Assembly (NCBI GenBank): GCA_015521085.1 | Contig: WAOW01000006.1 | Span: 124,001-188,000 of the forward strand | Direction of reading: 5' to 3' | Origin: Candidatus Thermodiscus eudorianus | Lineage (GTDB): Archaea; Thermoproteota; Thermoprotei_A; Sulfolobales; Acidilobaceae | Length of the DNA stretch: 64,000 bases | Part shown: positions 15,416 through 24,086 of the stretch, piece after piece | Numbering within the stretch: the stretch's first letter is position 1 | Layout of the letters: each line of letters begins with the position of its first letter | The notes under the pieces: model-generated | Told to the model about the DNA's origin: nothing | What the model saw: the letters and a program-made list of their open reading frames with translations, nothing else | Database searches by the model: none | Position numbers and translations under genes: made by a program

Positions 15416-17383
15416 TTATCCGCTCTTCATAAGCTCTTTGAAGACCCTCCTCACATACTCCAGGCTCTCGGGGTTCTCCATCACGGGGCTCGCTTGAACC
15501 TCCATTCCACGGGCTATGGCCCGTATGATCCTCCTCATTATCTTCCCGCTCCTCGTCCTAGGCAGGTCGTCGACGGGGAATATCCTGCTGGGAGTGAAGG
15601 GCTTGCCCAGCTCCCGGGCCACGAGCCCCTTTATCTCGGCCTCGTCACTGCTCGTGATCTCCTCGCCGGGCTTCGGCGTTACGAGGCAGACTATCGCCTC
15701 GCCCTTAACGGGGTCTGGTACTCCAACGCAGGCGGTCTCCTTGACCTTGGGGTACCTGTTTATTATAGCCTCTATCTCGGCAGGCCCTATCCTCTTACCA
15801 GCGACCTTTATCACGTCATCAGCCCTACCCAGTATGAACCAGTAGCCGTCCTCGTCGATCAGGGCTAGGTCGCCATGGTACCACATGCCGGGGAACCTGG
15901 ACCAATACGTCTCGATATACCTCTGGGGGTCCCTCCAGAGACCCCTGGTCATGCTCGGGGCAGGCTTCTTAGCCACTAGATACCCGGGCGTGCCCCTGAC
16001 CGGCTTGCCCTCGTCGTTGACGACATCGACGTCCATACCGAGACCTGGGCCCCACAGGGTCGACGGCTTAAGCGGTACCACGGGGCTTGGTAGGACGAAG
16101 CAGCCGAATATCTCCGTCCCGCCCGACAGGTTTATCATGGGGCGCTTCTCCTGGCCCACGTCCCTCACTATCCAGAGCCACGTCTGCGGATCTATGGGCT
16201 CGCCCGTGTTCCCGAAGGCCCTCAGGCTCGATACATCGTGTTTCTCGACTTCCTCTGTACCATAGCTCCTGAGCATCCTGGCCACGGTTGCGGCGAAGCC
16301 GAAGTGGGTGACCTTGTACTTCTCGATCAGCATCCAGACCCTGTCCCTGCTAGGGTAGTCGATCCCGCCCTCGACTATTAGGTGGCTCACCCCGTGGAAC
16401 TGCGCCCCGAAGACTTGCCAGGGACCCATCATCCAGCCTAGATCGGTTATCCACCACAACCTATCGCTACTGCCAGGCTTCATGTCGAGGTTGAAGTAGT
16501 GCTCCTTCGAGGGCTGGAGCAGGGTCCCTGCATGGCTTATCACTGCCCCCTTAGGCTTCCCCGTGGTTCCACTGGTGTAGAGTAGGAGCGCCGGGTCCTC
16601 GGCTTCCATCTCCTCGGGCTCCGCTACAGGCCTCTTCCCAGATAATGCATCATCCCACCACTCGTCTACGTCGTCGTCCCAGGGTATGTCCACGCCGAGC
16701 CTCTTGATCACGACGACCTTTGAGGGGTAGCCTGCAAGCTTCCTGGCCTCGTCGGCGTTGTGTTTTAAGACTATCTTGCGGCCCTTCCTATAGTAGCCGT
16801 CGACTGTGACCATAACCTTGGCCTCCGAGTCGGCTAGCCTCTGCGCCACGGCTGAGGGAGCGAAGCCCGAGAAGATCGGGCTGGCTATCGCCCCGATCTC
16901 TAGAGCCGCCAGCATAGCCGTTATCGACTCTGGGATCATTGGGGCGTATATGGCTACGACGTCGCCCTTCCCCACCCCGATCTCCTTGAGGTACGCCGCG
17001 AACCTCCATACAGTGTCGCGTAGCTCGCCGTAGGTTACACGTTTCTCGGCGCCGTCTTCGCCCACCCAGGTGAACGCCTCCTTGCTGGCTCCGTAGCGTT
17101 TAACGGGGAGGTCTACCGTGTTGTAGGCGGCGTTCAGCTTGCCTCCGATGTACCACTTCGCCCATTCCGGCCCCTTCGAGAGGTCCACGACCTCCTGCGG
17201 CTCCTTGAACCATTCAACGCCTATCCACTCGGGTAGATTGCCCCAGAACCATTTGATGTCTCGTGTAGACGCCTCCACTAGCTCCTTGTAGCTCTTGAAG
17301 CCGTGCTTCTCCATGAAGCTAGTAACGTTCGCGTTGGATACAACCTCCCTTGGGGGGCGCCATATGTATCCCACTATTTGCAC
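15416..17383 (-). CDS. AMP-forming acyl-CoA synthetase (Acs superfamily)
   Basis: 655 residues, the usual length of acetyl-CoA-synthetase-type enzymes. It has the P-loop YTSGTTGKPKG (269-279), the adenylate-binding NLSGGTEI block, the hinge GRADDVIKVAGKRIGP and the C-terminal catalytic Lys motif RTRSGKIMRR. Acetate-specific enzymes carry Trp in the TWWQTETG block; the equivalent position here is Gly421 in NLSGGTE. That opens the acyl pocket and points to propionyl, branched or medium-chain acids (inference from known Acs mutants). GTG start at 17383; GTG 17374 is possible. It is divergent from the thiolase-like cluster, with a TATA-rich zone at 17410-17421 between them. Likely feeds acyl-CoA to that cluster. 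Confidence 0.87.
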   Translation of the reverse strand: MQIVGYIWRPPREVVSNANVTSFMEKHGFKSYKELVEASTRDIKWFWGNLPEWIGVEWFKEPQEVVDLSKGPEWAKWYIGGKLNAAYNTVDLPVKRYGASKEAFTWVGEDGAEKRVTYGELRDTVWRFAAYLKEIGVGKGDVVAIYAPMIPESITAMLAALEIGAIASPIFSGFAPSAVAQRLADSEAKVMVTVDGYYRKGRKIVLKHNADEARKLAGYPSKVVVIKRLGVDIPWDDDVDEWWDDALSGKRPVAEPEEMEAEDPALLLYTSGTTGKPKGAVISHAGTLLQPSKEHYFNLDMKPGSSDRLWWITDLGWMMGPWQVFGAQFHGVSHLIVEGGIDYPSRDRVWMLIEKYKVTHFGFAATVARMLRSYGTEEVEKHDVSSLRAFGNTGEPIDPQTWLWIVRDVGQEKRPMINLSGGTEIFGCFVLPSPVVPLKPSTLWGPGLGMDVDVVNDEGKPVRGTPGYLVAKKPAPSMTRGLWRDPQRYIETYWSRFPGMWYHGDLALIDEDGYWFILGRADDVIKVAGKRIGPAEIEAIINRYPKVKETACVGVPDPVKGEAIVCLVTPKPGEEITSSDEAEIKGLVARELGKPFTPSRIFPVDDLPRTRSGKIMRRIIRAIARGMEVQASPVMENPESLEYVRRVFKELMKSG

Positions 17384-17457
17384 CCCATGTATTTACTGTC
17401 CGAGACCTAACTGTTAAATCTAAAATCCGCTATGTATAGATTGGTGAGGAGTCTCCT

Positions 17458-18627
17458 ATGGAGCGTGCCGCAATCATAGGGGTTGGTTGGTACGGGTTCA
17501 AGCCAACAACCCCCGAGGTCTCGTTCCGGGAAATGATGTTTGAGGCGGCGACGAGAGCCTATCAGGACGCAGGCATAGACCCCAGAAGGGACGTAGACGC
17601 GTTCCTAAGCGCGCAGGAAGACTTCTGGGAGGGAATAGCGATAGCAGACGAGTTCGCCCCCGAGCCGATAGGCGGGGTCCTGAGGCCCACAGTGACCGTA
17701 GCGGGAGACGGAATGCAAGCTCTAGCCAACGCCGTGATGCTAGTACAGACCGGGTACTTCGACATCGTAGCCGTTGAGGCCCATGGGAAGCCGAGCGACA
17801 TAGCGTCTCTAGGGGAGATCTATGATCTAGCCCTCGACCCCATACACCACAGACCGGTCAAGCCAGCCCACCCATTCTTCATGATGGCGTTCGACGCGCA
17901 AGCCTACATGATGAGGGCCGGGGCAGAGCCAGCCCACCTGGCACTGGTCGCGGCTAGCAACCGTAACGCTGGCCTAAGGAATCCCAGGGCCAGCTACGCG
18001 GCGAGAATCGGGGTCGACGAGGTGCTCGACGCGGAGCCCGTTATAGACCCCCTGACCAGGTACGACATAGCTGGCTTCTCGGACGCGGCGATAGTGATGG
18101 TAGTGGCCAGGGAGAGCGTCGCGAAGACCCTGACCGACAAGCCCGTCTACATAGACGGTATTGGATATGCGACCGAGACCGGGACTGGTACCCTGGAGTG
18201 GCACTCCTGGGGTAGGATGCCTAGCATGAGGATAGCGGCGATGATAGCCTACAGGCAGGCCGGGATAAGTGACCCCTCGACGGCAACGGACTTCGCCGAG
18301 GTGGAGGATAGAGCCAGCCACTACCAGTTAATCGCCTTGGAAGAGCTTGGGCTGGCCCCGGAGGACCAGGCCCATAAACTCTTCGAGAAAGGCGAGTACA
18401 GCCCGGACAGCAGCTACCCCGTCAACCCGAGCGGAGGGACCCTCTCCTTGGGTGTATCGCTTGAAGCCACGGGACTGGCCAGGGTCTTGGAGGCCGTGCT
18501 ACAGCTTAGGGGGGAGGCTGGAAGCCACCAGCTGAGCGGTGTAGAGAGGGCTATCGTCGCCTCCTGGCGTGGACCGCCCACCACTACGTCCATGGTGGCT
18601 GTTTTGAGCGGCCCAGAGTTCGGTTAG
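17458..18627 (+). CDS. Cys-free thiolase-superfamily protein (SCPx/Ltp-like), first of a pair
   Basis: A 389-residue thiolase-fold protein of the sterol-carrier-protein-x / lipid-transfer class. The N-terminal AAIIGVGWYGF and the C-terminal VNPSGGTLSLGVSLEATG blocks define the fold. The nucleophile block, normally ACASGLQAL, reads VAGDGMQAL with Ala82 at the Cys position, and the whole protein contains no cysteine. The His of the GHPxGA block is Ser. It therefore cannot use classical thiolase chemistry. Family members lacking Cys act as aldolases with DUF35 partners in steroid side-chain breakdown (Ltp2 with ChsH2). ATG start with GAGGAG upstream. First gene of a four-gene plus-strand operon. 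Confidence 0.75.
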   Translation: MERAAIIGVGWYGFKPTTPEVSFREMMFEAATRAYQDAGIDPRRDVDAFLSAQEDFWEGIAIADEFAPEPIGGVLRPTVTVAGDGMQALANAVMLVQTGYFDIVAVEAHGKPSDIASLGEIYDLALDPIHHRPVKPAHPFFMMAFDAQAYMMRAGAEPAHLALVAASNRNAGLRNPRASYAARIGVDEVLDAEPVIDPLTRYDIAGFSDAAIVMVVARESVAKTLTDKPVYIDGIGYATETGTGTLEWHSWGRMPSMRIAAMIAYRQAGISDPSTATDFAEVEDRASHYQLIALEELGLAPEDQAHKLFEKGEYSPDSSYPVNPSGGTLSLGVSLEATGLARVLEAVLQLRGEAGSHQLSGVERAIVASWRGPPTTTSMVAVLSGPEFG

Positions 18628-18643
18628 ATGGAGGTGTGTTGGT

Positions 18644-19822
18644 GTGAGGGCTAACTTGCATGTGAAGGATCGCGTGGCTATTGTAGGGGCTGGGATGACC
18701 CTCTTCAGGAGGAGATTCCTTGAGACTCCAAGGGAGCTGGCTTGGGATGCCGTGAAGCAGGCCCTCGACAACGCAGGGCTAACATTGAATGACATAGACT
18801 GTGTGGTGATCGGTACCGCCCCGGACGCCTTCGATGGAGTACACTTCAACGGGGAGTATCTAGCCGATGGAGCTGGAGGCTTCGGGAAGCCGGTTGACAG
18901 GATATACATCGGCGGCGGGACCGGCGTCATGGTGCCAATCTCCGCCTGGTGGCACGCCGCTAGCGGGCACTGCAACACGGTGCTGGCCGTTGCGGAGGAG
19001 AAGATGAGCCCTGCCATGCCACACCCACAGTATGTGTTCGCGTACATCTGGGACCCTATACTTGAGAGGCCGCTTGGGCCAAACCTGATATGGATATTCG
19101 CCATGGAGATGAGGAGGTACATGCACAAGTGCGGGGCGAAGAAGGAGGACATAGCCCTCGTGAGCGTTAAGAACAAGAGGAACGCCCTAGACCATCCAGC
19201 CGCCCAGGCCGCGGCTAAGATCACGGTCGAGGACGTGCTCAACAGCGAGCTACTAGTGTGGCCCGTTAACAGGCTAGATATAAGCCCGGTCAGCGACGGG
19301 GCCGTGGCGCTGGTCATAGCCAGGGAGAAGGAGGCTCGCAGGATCACGGACTCCCCCGTATGGATAGAGGGGGTTGGGTGGACGCTTGACAACACCCACT
19401 GGTACAACAGGGAGCTGGCATACCCCAGGTACGTGGAGTACGCCGCCAGGATGGCCTATAGGATGGCTGGGATAGAGAGGCCGTGGAAGGAGATAGACGT
19501 TGCAGAGCCCTACGACCCCTTCGACTACAAGGAGCTACACCACATAGAAGGGCTACAGCTGGCCAGGAGATGCGAGGCCTGGAAGCTTGTCAAGGAGGGA
19601 TACTTCGACAGGGACGGAGAGCTGCCTACGAGTCCAAGCGGGGGCCTGCTAGGAGTAGGCAACCCGATAGCCGCTGCCGGCTTGATGAAGGTCGCAGAGC
19701 TATTCTGGCAGCTGCGCTATGAGGCCGGGAAGAGGCAGGTAAAGAAGCCGGTGCACAAGGGCGTCGCCCAGGCCTGGGGCGATCTAATGCAGGCTGGCAC
19801 CGTGATTGTTTTAGGGAATTAG
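18644..19822 (+). CDS. Thiolase-superfamily protein lacking the catalytic Cys and His, second of the pair
   Basis: 392 residues with thiolase fold (VAIVGAGMTLFRRRF at the start, TSPSGGLLGVGNPIAAAG near the end). The nucleophile position is Gly91 in YIGGGTGVMVP, and the GHPxGA His is Asn. Four cysteines are present, none at the active-site position. The usual HDxF motif near 290 is altered to EPYDPFDYKE. GTG start is set by GGAGGTG seven bases upstream. It begins 16 bases after the first thiolase-like gene and 19 bases before the first DUF35 gene. It probably forms a heteromeric thiolase-fold complex with its neighbour. Trp/Tyr-rich insertions (YVFAYIWDPI, THWYNRELAYPRY) are unusual. Confidence 0.74.
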   Translation: MRANLHVKDRVAIVGAGMTLFRRRFLETPRELAWDAVKQALDNAGLTLNDIDCVVIGTAPDAFDGVHFNGEYLADGAGGFGKPVDRIYIGGGTGVMVPISAWWHAASGHCNTVLAVAEEKMSPAMPHPQYVFAYIWDPILERPLGPNLIWIFAMEMRRYMHKCGAKKEDIALVSVKNKRNALDHPAAQAAAKITVEDVLNSELLVWPVNRLDISPVSDGAVALVIAREKEARRITDSPVWIEGVGWTLDNTHWYNRELAYPRYVEYAARMAYRMAGIERPWKEIDVAEPYDPFDYKELHHIEGLQLARRCEAWKLVKEGYFDRDGELPTSPSGGLLGVGNPIAAAGLMKVAELFWQLRYEAGKRQVKKPVHKGVAQAWGDLMQAGTVIVLGN

Positions 19823-19841
19823 AGGATGGAGGTGGTGTGTG

Positions 19842-20402
19842 ATGAGTGAAGGCGGGAAGAGTGGAATGCCCAGGGAACCCCTACCGGGTGTCTACCTGAA
19901 GAGGAAGGATCTGGAGGAGCTACCGGGCCTTATACGATACAAGCCTGTGGCCAAGTACATGTTCTCGGCGGGACAGGCCCAGTCCAGGTTCCTCAAGGGA
20001 TTGAAGGCTGGCAAGATACTAGGGGTCAAGTGCCCGGTCTGCGGTAGAGTCTACGTGCCTCCAAGGGCGTACTGCGAGTACTGCCATGCGCCCACCTCAG
20101 AGTGGGTGGAGCTGCCTGGCACTGGCGAGATACATACCGCCGTGGTGAGTTATATAGCGACTGATAGGAGCCGGCTTGAAGAGCCCGAGATCGTGGGCGT
20201 AATAAAACTAGACGCGCCCGGCTACAGAGACGGCCAATACGAGTTCGCGGGAATGTTCCACAGGATATGCGGTGTCACGCCGGAGCAGGTGATGGATGGA
20301 TCAGCGATAGGATTGAGGGTGAAGCCTAGGTGGAAGCCCCCGGAGGAGAGGACTGGCTCGGTTAACGACATCGAGTGCTTCGAGCCCGTGGAGGAGGGGT
20401 GA
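19842..20402 (+). CDS. DUF35 acyl-CoA-binding protein with intact zinc ribbon (first)
   Basis: About 186 residues. A helical N-terminal part (1-60) leads into a rubredoxin-like zinc ribbon, CPVCGRVYVPPRAYCEYC, then an OB-fold (about 85-165). DUF35 proteins bind CoA thioesters and bridge partner enzymes, as in the archaeal thiolase/HMG-CoA synthase complex and ChsH2. Start at ATG 19842 with GGAGGTGG upstream. Located directly after the two thiolase-like genes, so it most likely belongs to their complex. It is longer than the DUF35 at 63561 because of the N-terminal extension. Confidence 0.83.
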   Translation: MSEGGKSGMPREPLPGVYLKRKDLEELPGLIRYKPVAKYMFSAGQAQSRFLKGLKAGKILGVKCPVCGRVYVPPRAYCEYCHAPTSEWVELPGTGEIHTAVVSYIATDRSRLEEPEIVGVIKLDAPGYRDGQYEFAGMFHRICGVTPEQVMDGSAIGLRVKPRWKPPEERTGSVNDIECFEPVEEG

Positions 20403-20408
20403 TGGGCT

Positions 20409-20876
20409 GTGAGCTGGGATAAGAGGGCTCTGCCGGGAGACGTTATACACTATCCCGGCAAGCAGGAGACCGAGTACTACCTCTACACGCCCGGCATACA
20501 CGGGAGGGAGATGGCCGAGTTCCTGAAGCGGGGCAAGGTGCCAGGCATGCTGTGCGGCGATCAACTCCTCCTACCGCCTAAGACCTTCTGCCCCGACGCG
20601 GAGCTGAGCAAGGGCGATGTAATAGAGGTTACCGGTCCCTTCACTGTAGCCCTGGTAACGGTGGTCTACGAGGACTTCTACGGGAACAAGCTTGAAGAGC
20701 CACAGGTGCTGGGCTTGATAACGGTTCCAGGCGCGGTCGGAGGCTATCTTGGCGTGATCAACGCTGACCCCGACAGCGTGTACCCTGGCATGAAGGTCAG
20801 GCCGGTCTTCAAGAAAGAAGAGGAGAGGACCGGGGCCATCACAGACATCATGTACTGGGAGCCAGTTGAAGACTAG
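20409..20876 (+). CDS. DUF35 protein with degenerate zinc ribbon (second)
   Basis: 155 residues, homologous in layout to the preceding gene: helical lead, ribbon position, OB-fold, and shared EERTGAITDI near the C-terminus (EERTGSVNDI in its neighbour). The ribbon region keeps only two cysteines (GMLCGDQLLLPPKTFCPDA), so it probably does not bind zinc. GTG start six bases after the previous stop. The two DUF35 genes appear to be a duplicated pair matching the two thiolase-like genes, suggesting a 2+2 complex. Its TAG stop shares CTAG with the convergent SDR gene. Confidence 0.78.
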   Translation: MSWDKRALPGDVIHYPGKQETEYYLYTPGIHGREMAEFLKRGKVPGMLCGDQLLLPPKTFCPDAELSKGDVIEVTGPFTVALVTVVYEDFYGNKLEEPQVLGLITVPGAVGGYLGVINADPDSVYPGMKVRPVFKKEEERTGAITDIMYWEPVED

Positions 20877-21673
20877 TGAATACTAGAGTGGAGGCCGCCG
20901 CTCACCGGGACCAACGCGCCTGTAATGTAGGACGCCCTGCGCGAAGCCAGGAAGGCCACCGCCCATCCAATATCCAAGGGGTCCCCAAGCCTCCCGAGAG
21001 GGACCCCCCTAGCCATTTTTGCTAGCTCTTCCTCAACCGAGGAGCCCAGCTCCCTGGACCTCATGCCAGCTACAGCCCGTAGCCTGTCAGTCTCTATATA
21101 ACCCGGGACTATGGCGTTTACCCTGATCCCTGAGGGGCCTAGCTCTCTAGCCAGGAGTATCGTCATCGCGTGTAGGCCGGGGCGGAGCACGCTACTAGTA
21201 GCTATCTCGGGTAGGGGCTCCCAAGCCGCTATACTAGTTACGAATGTTATGGAGGGGTTCTCGGATTTTTCAAGGTAGGGGTAGGCGGTGGAAACTGCCT
21301 CGATAGCGGCCTCTATCAGCAGCCTGTAGCTGAGTCTCCAAGCCTTCATCTCCACGGCGAGGAATCTGCCTCCTGGCACGGGTGGCGGGACGTAGACGAG
21401 CGAGTCCAGGCCCCCGAGGAGCCCTGCCGCCTCCTCGACGAACCTTGCAGCCTCTCCCTCCTTCGACAGGTCAGCCGCTACCCCGTAAACCTCCCCCTTA
21501 TCCTTCAAGGACTCCAGAGCCTTTTCAACCCCCTCAGGCTCTCTACCGTTTATAACCACCTTGGCCCCACAGGAGGCCAGTGCAGTGGCTATACCCCTGC
21601 CTATACCCTTGGTAGACGCCGTTACTGCCGCTCTCAAGCCTGTAAGCGATAAATCACAGTCCAAGGACTCCAC
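20873..21673 (-). CDS. Atypical short-chain dehydrogenase/reductase (SDR fold)
   Basis: 266 residues. The NAD(P)-binding motif is AASTKGIGRG-like (TASTKGIGRGIA, about 18-29), with VVINGR and AADLS following as usual. SITFVTSIAA supplies the conserved Ser. The catalytic YxxxK is replaced: the aligned segment is SSVLRPGLHAMT, giving Ser for Tyr and Arg for Lys, while the downstream GIRVNAIVPGYIETDR is conserved. A group of SDRs with this Ser/Asn...Arg pattern exists, and their chemistry differs or is unclear. It converges on the DUF35 gene with a four-base overlap. It could act on a hydroxyacyl/oxoacyl-CoA of the neighbouring cluster (inference). Confidence 0.75.
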   Translation of the reverse strand: MESLDCDLSLTGLRAAVTASTKGIGRGIATALASCGAKVVINGREPEGVEKALESLKDKGEVYGVAADLSKEGEAARFVEEAAGLLGGLDSLVYVPPPVPGGRFLAVEMKAWRLSYRLLIEAAIEAVSTAYPYLEKSENPSITFVTSIAAWEPLPEIATSSVLRPGLHAMTILLARELGPSGIRVNAIVPGYIETDRLRAVAGMRSRELGSSVEEELAKMARGVPLGRLGDPLDIGWAVAFLASRRASYITGALVPVSGGLHSSIH

Positions 21674-21739
21674 CCTATTCTACCTCATCGAGGTATTCGC
21701 GGTTAGTGTAGATTGCCGAGTACGGTTCTTTAAGGTTAA

Positions 21740-23245
21740 CTATAGCCCGCTTACCGGGGGTTGAGCTGTTGGAGGGACCCTCACCCAGTAGACCCGGCTT
21801 ATCCTGGAGGAGGCCGGATCAGTGCTTGTCCATATGAGGCTCGCTGGAGCGCCAGCCTCCACTTTTCCAAGCATCGCCACCGGACCCCCGGAGGCCTGGG
21901 CGCTGCCGATTGTATAGTAGCGTATGGAGTCCCTTTGGCTTAGGGCCTCCTCGGGCCTGCAAGCCCTCTGCCTGCACTCTGACATTGCAGCCTTTATGGT
22001 GGCTAGAGGGTCTATAGGCTCGATAGGGGCGTCGGTTGAGAATGCAAGGTTGACTCCGGCTCCGGCCATAGTCTTGAACGGGTATGCCCATTCCATCCTA
22101 TCGCCTCCTATTCTATCCTCTATCCACCAGTCGGAGACCCTGAAGTGGGGTTGAACCACGACGTGGACCCCTAGCCCAGCGAGCTCGTGGATCTGGCTTC
22201 TCCTCGCTATGCTTGCATGCTCGACTCTACCCGAGGCTCCGGGCTGTAGCTCGCTGTAGGCTTCTATCACCTCGTCGAGTGCCGCGTCTCCTATGGCGTG
22301 GACTGCTATCCTGAGACCCCTCTCTAGAACTCTCCCCCCTATATCGACTATCTCCCTGCTGGTCAGCAGCCTTATGCCCCGGTTCCCGGGGTCGTCGCTG
22401 TAGTCCCTGGAGAGGTATGCGGTTCTAGCACCTAGGCTCCCGTCTGCAAACTCCTTCACGCCAGCCACCGCTGCCTGCAGCGAGCCCTTTAGGACTGCTA
22501 TCGAGTCTGCGAGGTCCCGGGTCCTGGGATAGCATGCTACCCTAAGTGGTGGCATTTCTCCCCTGTCCTCTAGGGCCTTTAGAGCTCTCGCCTCGGAGAG
22601 CGGGCATGACATGCTGGATACTCCGCCTATCCCGTGGGAGTATGCCTCTTCTAGCCCAGTCTTGACTAGGTCGACTACGTCTACTAGGTTGAGGAGCTGG
22701 TTTACCACATGCTCGACGGCATCCTCATATACTATGCCTCGCTCCCTATCGACCAGGTCCGGATACTTCTCGTGGACTCGCGTCATTTCTAGAGCCCTGG
22801 TGTTGACTACCGCCAGGTGGCCGCATACTCTAACGGCGACGGCCGGCCTGTCATCGATGTACTGGTCTAGGATCCTCCTGGTTGGTAGGGTCCCTCTATC
22901 GGTGAAGGATTCCTGGTCCCAGCCCCTCCCATAGGCCAGGGGGCCCTGGGCTCTTGCCAGCTGTCTCGCCACGTCCTCAGGGCTCCTGGCATTCGAGAGG
23001 TCCACCCCATTCTTCAACAATCCTATCCAGGTCAAGTGGAGGTGGGCGTCTACGAACGAGGGAAGCACGTAGCCCTCTACCACGATATCTCTCGCGTAGG
23101 AGGCCCTTCTATTTACTCCCCTGATGTACCCGTCCTCGACTAGTAGCACGTCTCCAACATAGTCCATGCTTCCATCGTATACGCCGAGGGACACGATATT
23201 ATACGCCGGCAAGAGCAGCACACCATGCTTAACGTGACTATACAC
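21740..23245 (-). CDS. Metal-dependent amidohydrolase (Amidohydro_3, YtcJ-like)
   Basis: 501 residues with TIM-barrel amidohydrolase motifs: first metal His pair DAHLHL (about 67-72), the possible carboxylated Lys/Glu segment GVKEFADGSLGART, HAIGDAALDEV, VEHAS, and late catalytic Asp in FSTDAPIEPIDP. The family hydrolyses N-substituted amides or formamides; the substrate here is unknown. Together with the amidase at 14009 it adds a second amide-cleaving enzyme to this island. Start uncertain: GTG 23245 gives the full length, while a GTG at 23221 also fits. A TATA-like element lies near 23251-23260. Confidence 0.8.
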   Translation of the reverse strand: MYSHVKHGVLLLPAYNIVSLGVYDGSMDYVGDVLLVEDGYIRGVNRRASYARDIVVEGYVLPSFVDAHLHLTWIGLLKNGVDLSNARSPEDVARQLARAQGPLAYGRGWDQESFTDRGTLPTRRILDQYIDDRPAVAVRVCGHLAVVNTRALEMTRVHEKYPDLVDRERGIVYEDAVEHVVNQLLNLVDVVDLVKTGLEEAYSHGIGGVSSMSCPLSEARALKALEDRGEMPPLRVACYPRTRDLADSIAVLKGSLQAAVAGVKEFADGSLGARTAYLSRDYSDDPGNRGIRLLTSREIVDIGGRVLERGLRIAVHAIGDAALDEVIEAYSELQPGASGRVEHASIARRSQIHELAGLGVHVVVQPHFRVSDWWIEDRIGGDRMEWAYPFKTMAGAGVNLAFSTDAPIEPIDPLATIKAAMSECRQRACRPEEALSQRDSIRYYTIGSAQASGGPVAMLGKVEAGAPASLIWTSTDPASSRISRVYWVRVPPTAQPPVSGL

Positions 23246-23331
23246 CTGTAATTTAGGCTAGCACCTAGAGGGTCCACCACCATATTTTACTCTCCAACAC
23301 ACAACGCCTTCAACTAAACGGGGCTAGCGGC

Positions 23332-24072
23332 GTGGAGAAGGGGCTAATGCTGAAGGTGCCGTGGCGGATAATGGCGGGAGAAGAGATCCGCCTCGGCGAT
23401 ATCAAGATCAAGCGAAGCAGTGACGGCGACCTCGAGGCTTGCGACAGGTATGGATGCGTATCGGCGAGGGTCCCTCCGGAGCGGCCTGTGCACGCGGTCC
23501 CGATACCAGCAATCTATAGGGTGCTCTCGGCGACCCCCTACATCTACGTCGACTTCGATAAGAGGATACTGATCGAGGAGGGCGAGGACTACTGGACGCT
23601 AGCACCCATAGAGATAGAAGTGTATGCAGGGGAGCTAGCCCTGGTCAGGCTCGCGCCCTCTAAAGTGAAGCACACACTGATAGGCGATGTGGTAGAGGGG
23701 ACCCTCGCCCGCTACTACAAGGCAAGCGCAGTATTCGACGAGGAAGACCTTGAGTACCAGGAGGGCACCGCGATCGTCCGCTTCATAGTGAGGGGGTCGA
23801 GCGTGCTATTGCCTGGAGTGGGCTTCAACGCTTCTGGAGCAGACTTCTACGTCGACGACGAGGGGAGACTCTATTATCCACAGCTAGAGGTGGCAGTCCA
23901 GGGTAATGTGGCGGTGACCAGGAGGTTCGAGGTGCCCCCCAAGAACGGGCTTAGACCCGTCCGCTTCGAGCCCTACCGCATAAGGAGGATGCATATACCG
24001 GTCGGCTTCACCTACACGCTACCCTTCACGATGAAGGTCGACGTCGTCAAGAGGTATCTACCGCAGCCCTAG
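23332..24072 (+). CDS. DUF432-family archaeal protein
   Basis: A 246-residue soluble beta-rich protein resembling the archaeal DUF432 family, which is often encoded beside small mechanosensitive channels. Recognisable segments are YIYVDFDKRILIEEGEDYW, TLIGDVVEGTLARYY and IPVGFTYTLPFTMKVDVV. No enzymatic motif is visible. GTG start (GTG GAG AAG); an in-frame ATG follows at 23347. The gene ends 14 bases before the MscS gene and is surely co-transcribed with it, so a role in channel regulation or in the envelope response to osmotic stress is a reasonable inference. Confidence 0.65.
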   Translation: MEKGLMLKVPWRIMAGEEIRLGDIKIKRSSDGDLEACDRYGCVSARVPPERPVHAVPIPAIYRVLSATPYIYVDFDKRILIEEGEDYWTLAPIEIEVYAGELALVRLAPSKVKHTLIGDVVEGTLARYYKASAVFDEEDLEYQEGTAIVRFIVRGSSVLLPGVGFNASGADFYVDDEGRLYYPQLEVAVQGNVAVTRRFEVPPKNGLRPVRFEPYRIRRMHIPVGFTYTLPFTMKVDVVKRYLPQP

Positions 24073-24086
24073 GAGGTGTATGGTCA

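Noticed and set aside
18499-19407. 302-residue minus-strand frame under the second thiolase-like gene
   Set aside because: Ser/Thr-rich antisense of a conserved thiolase fold; no start signals.
17458-19822. Ordinary acetoacetyl-CoA thiolases
   Set aside because: The nucleophile Cys and the His of the GHPxGA block are missing in both proteins, so the classical reaction is unlikely.
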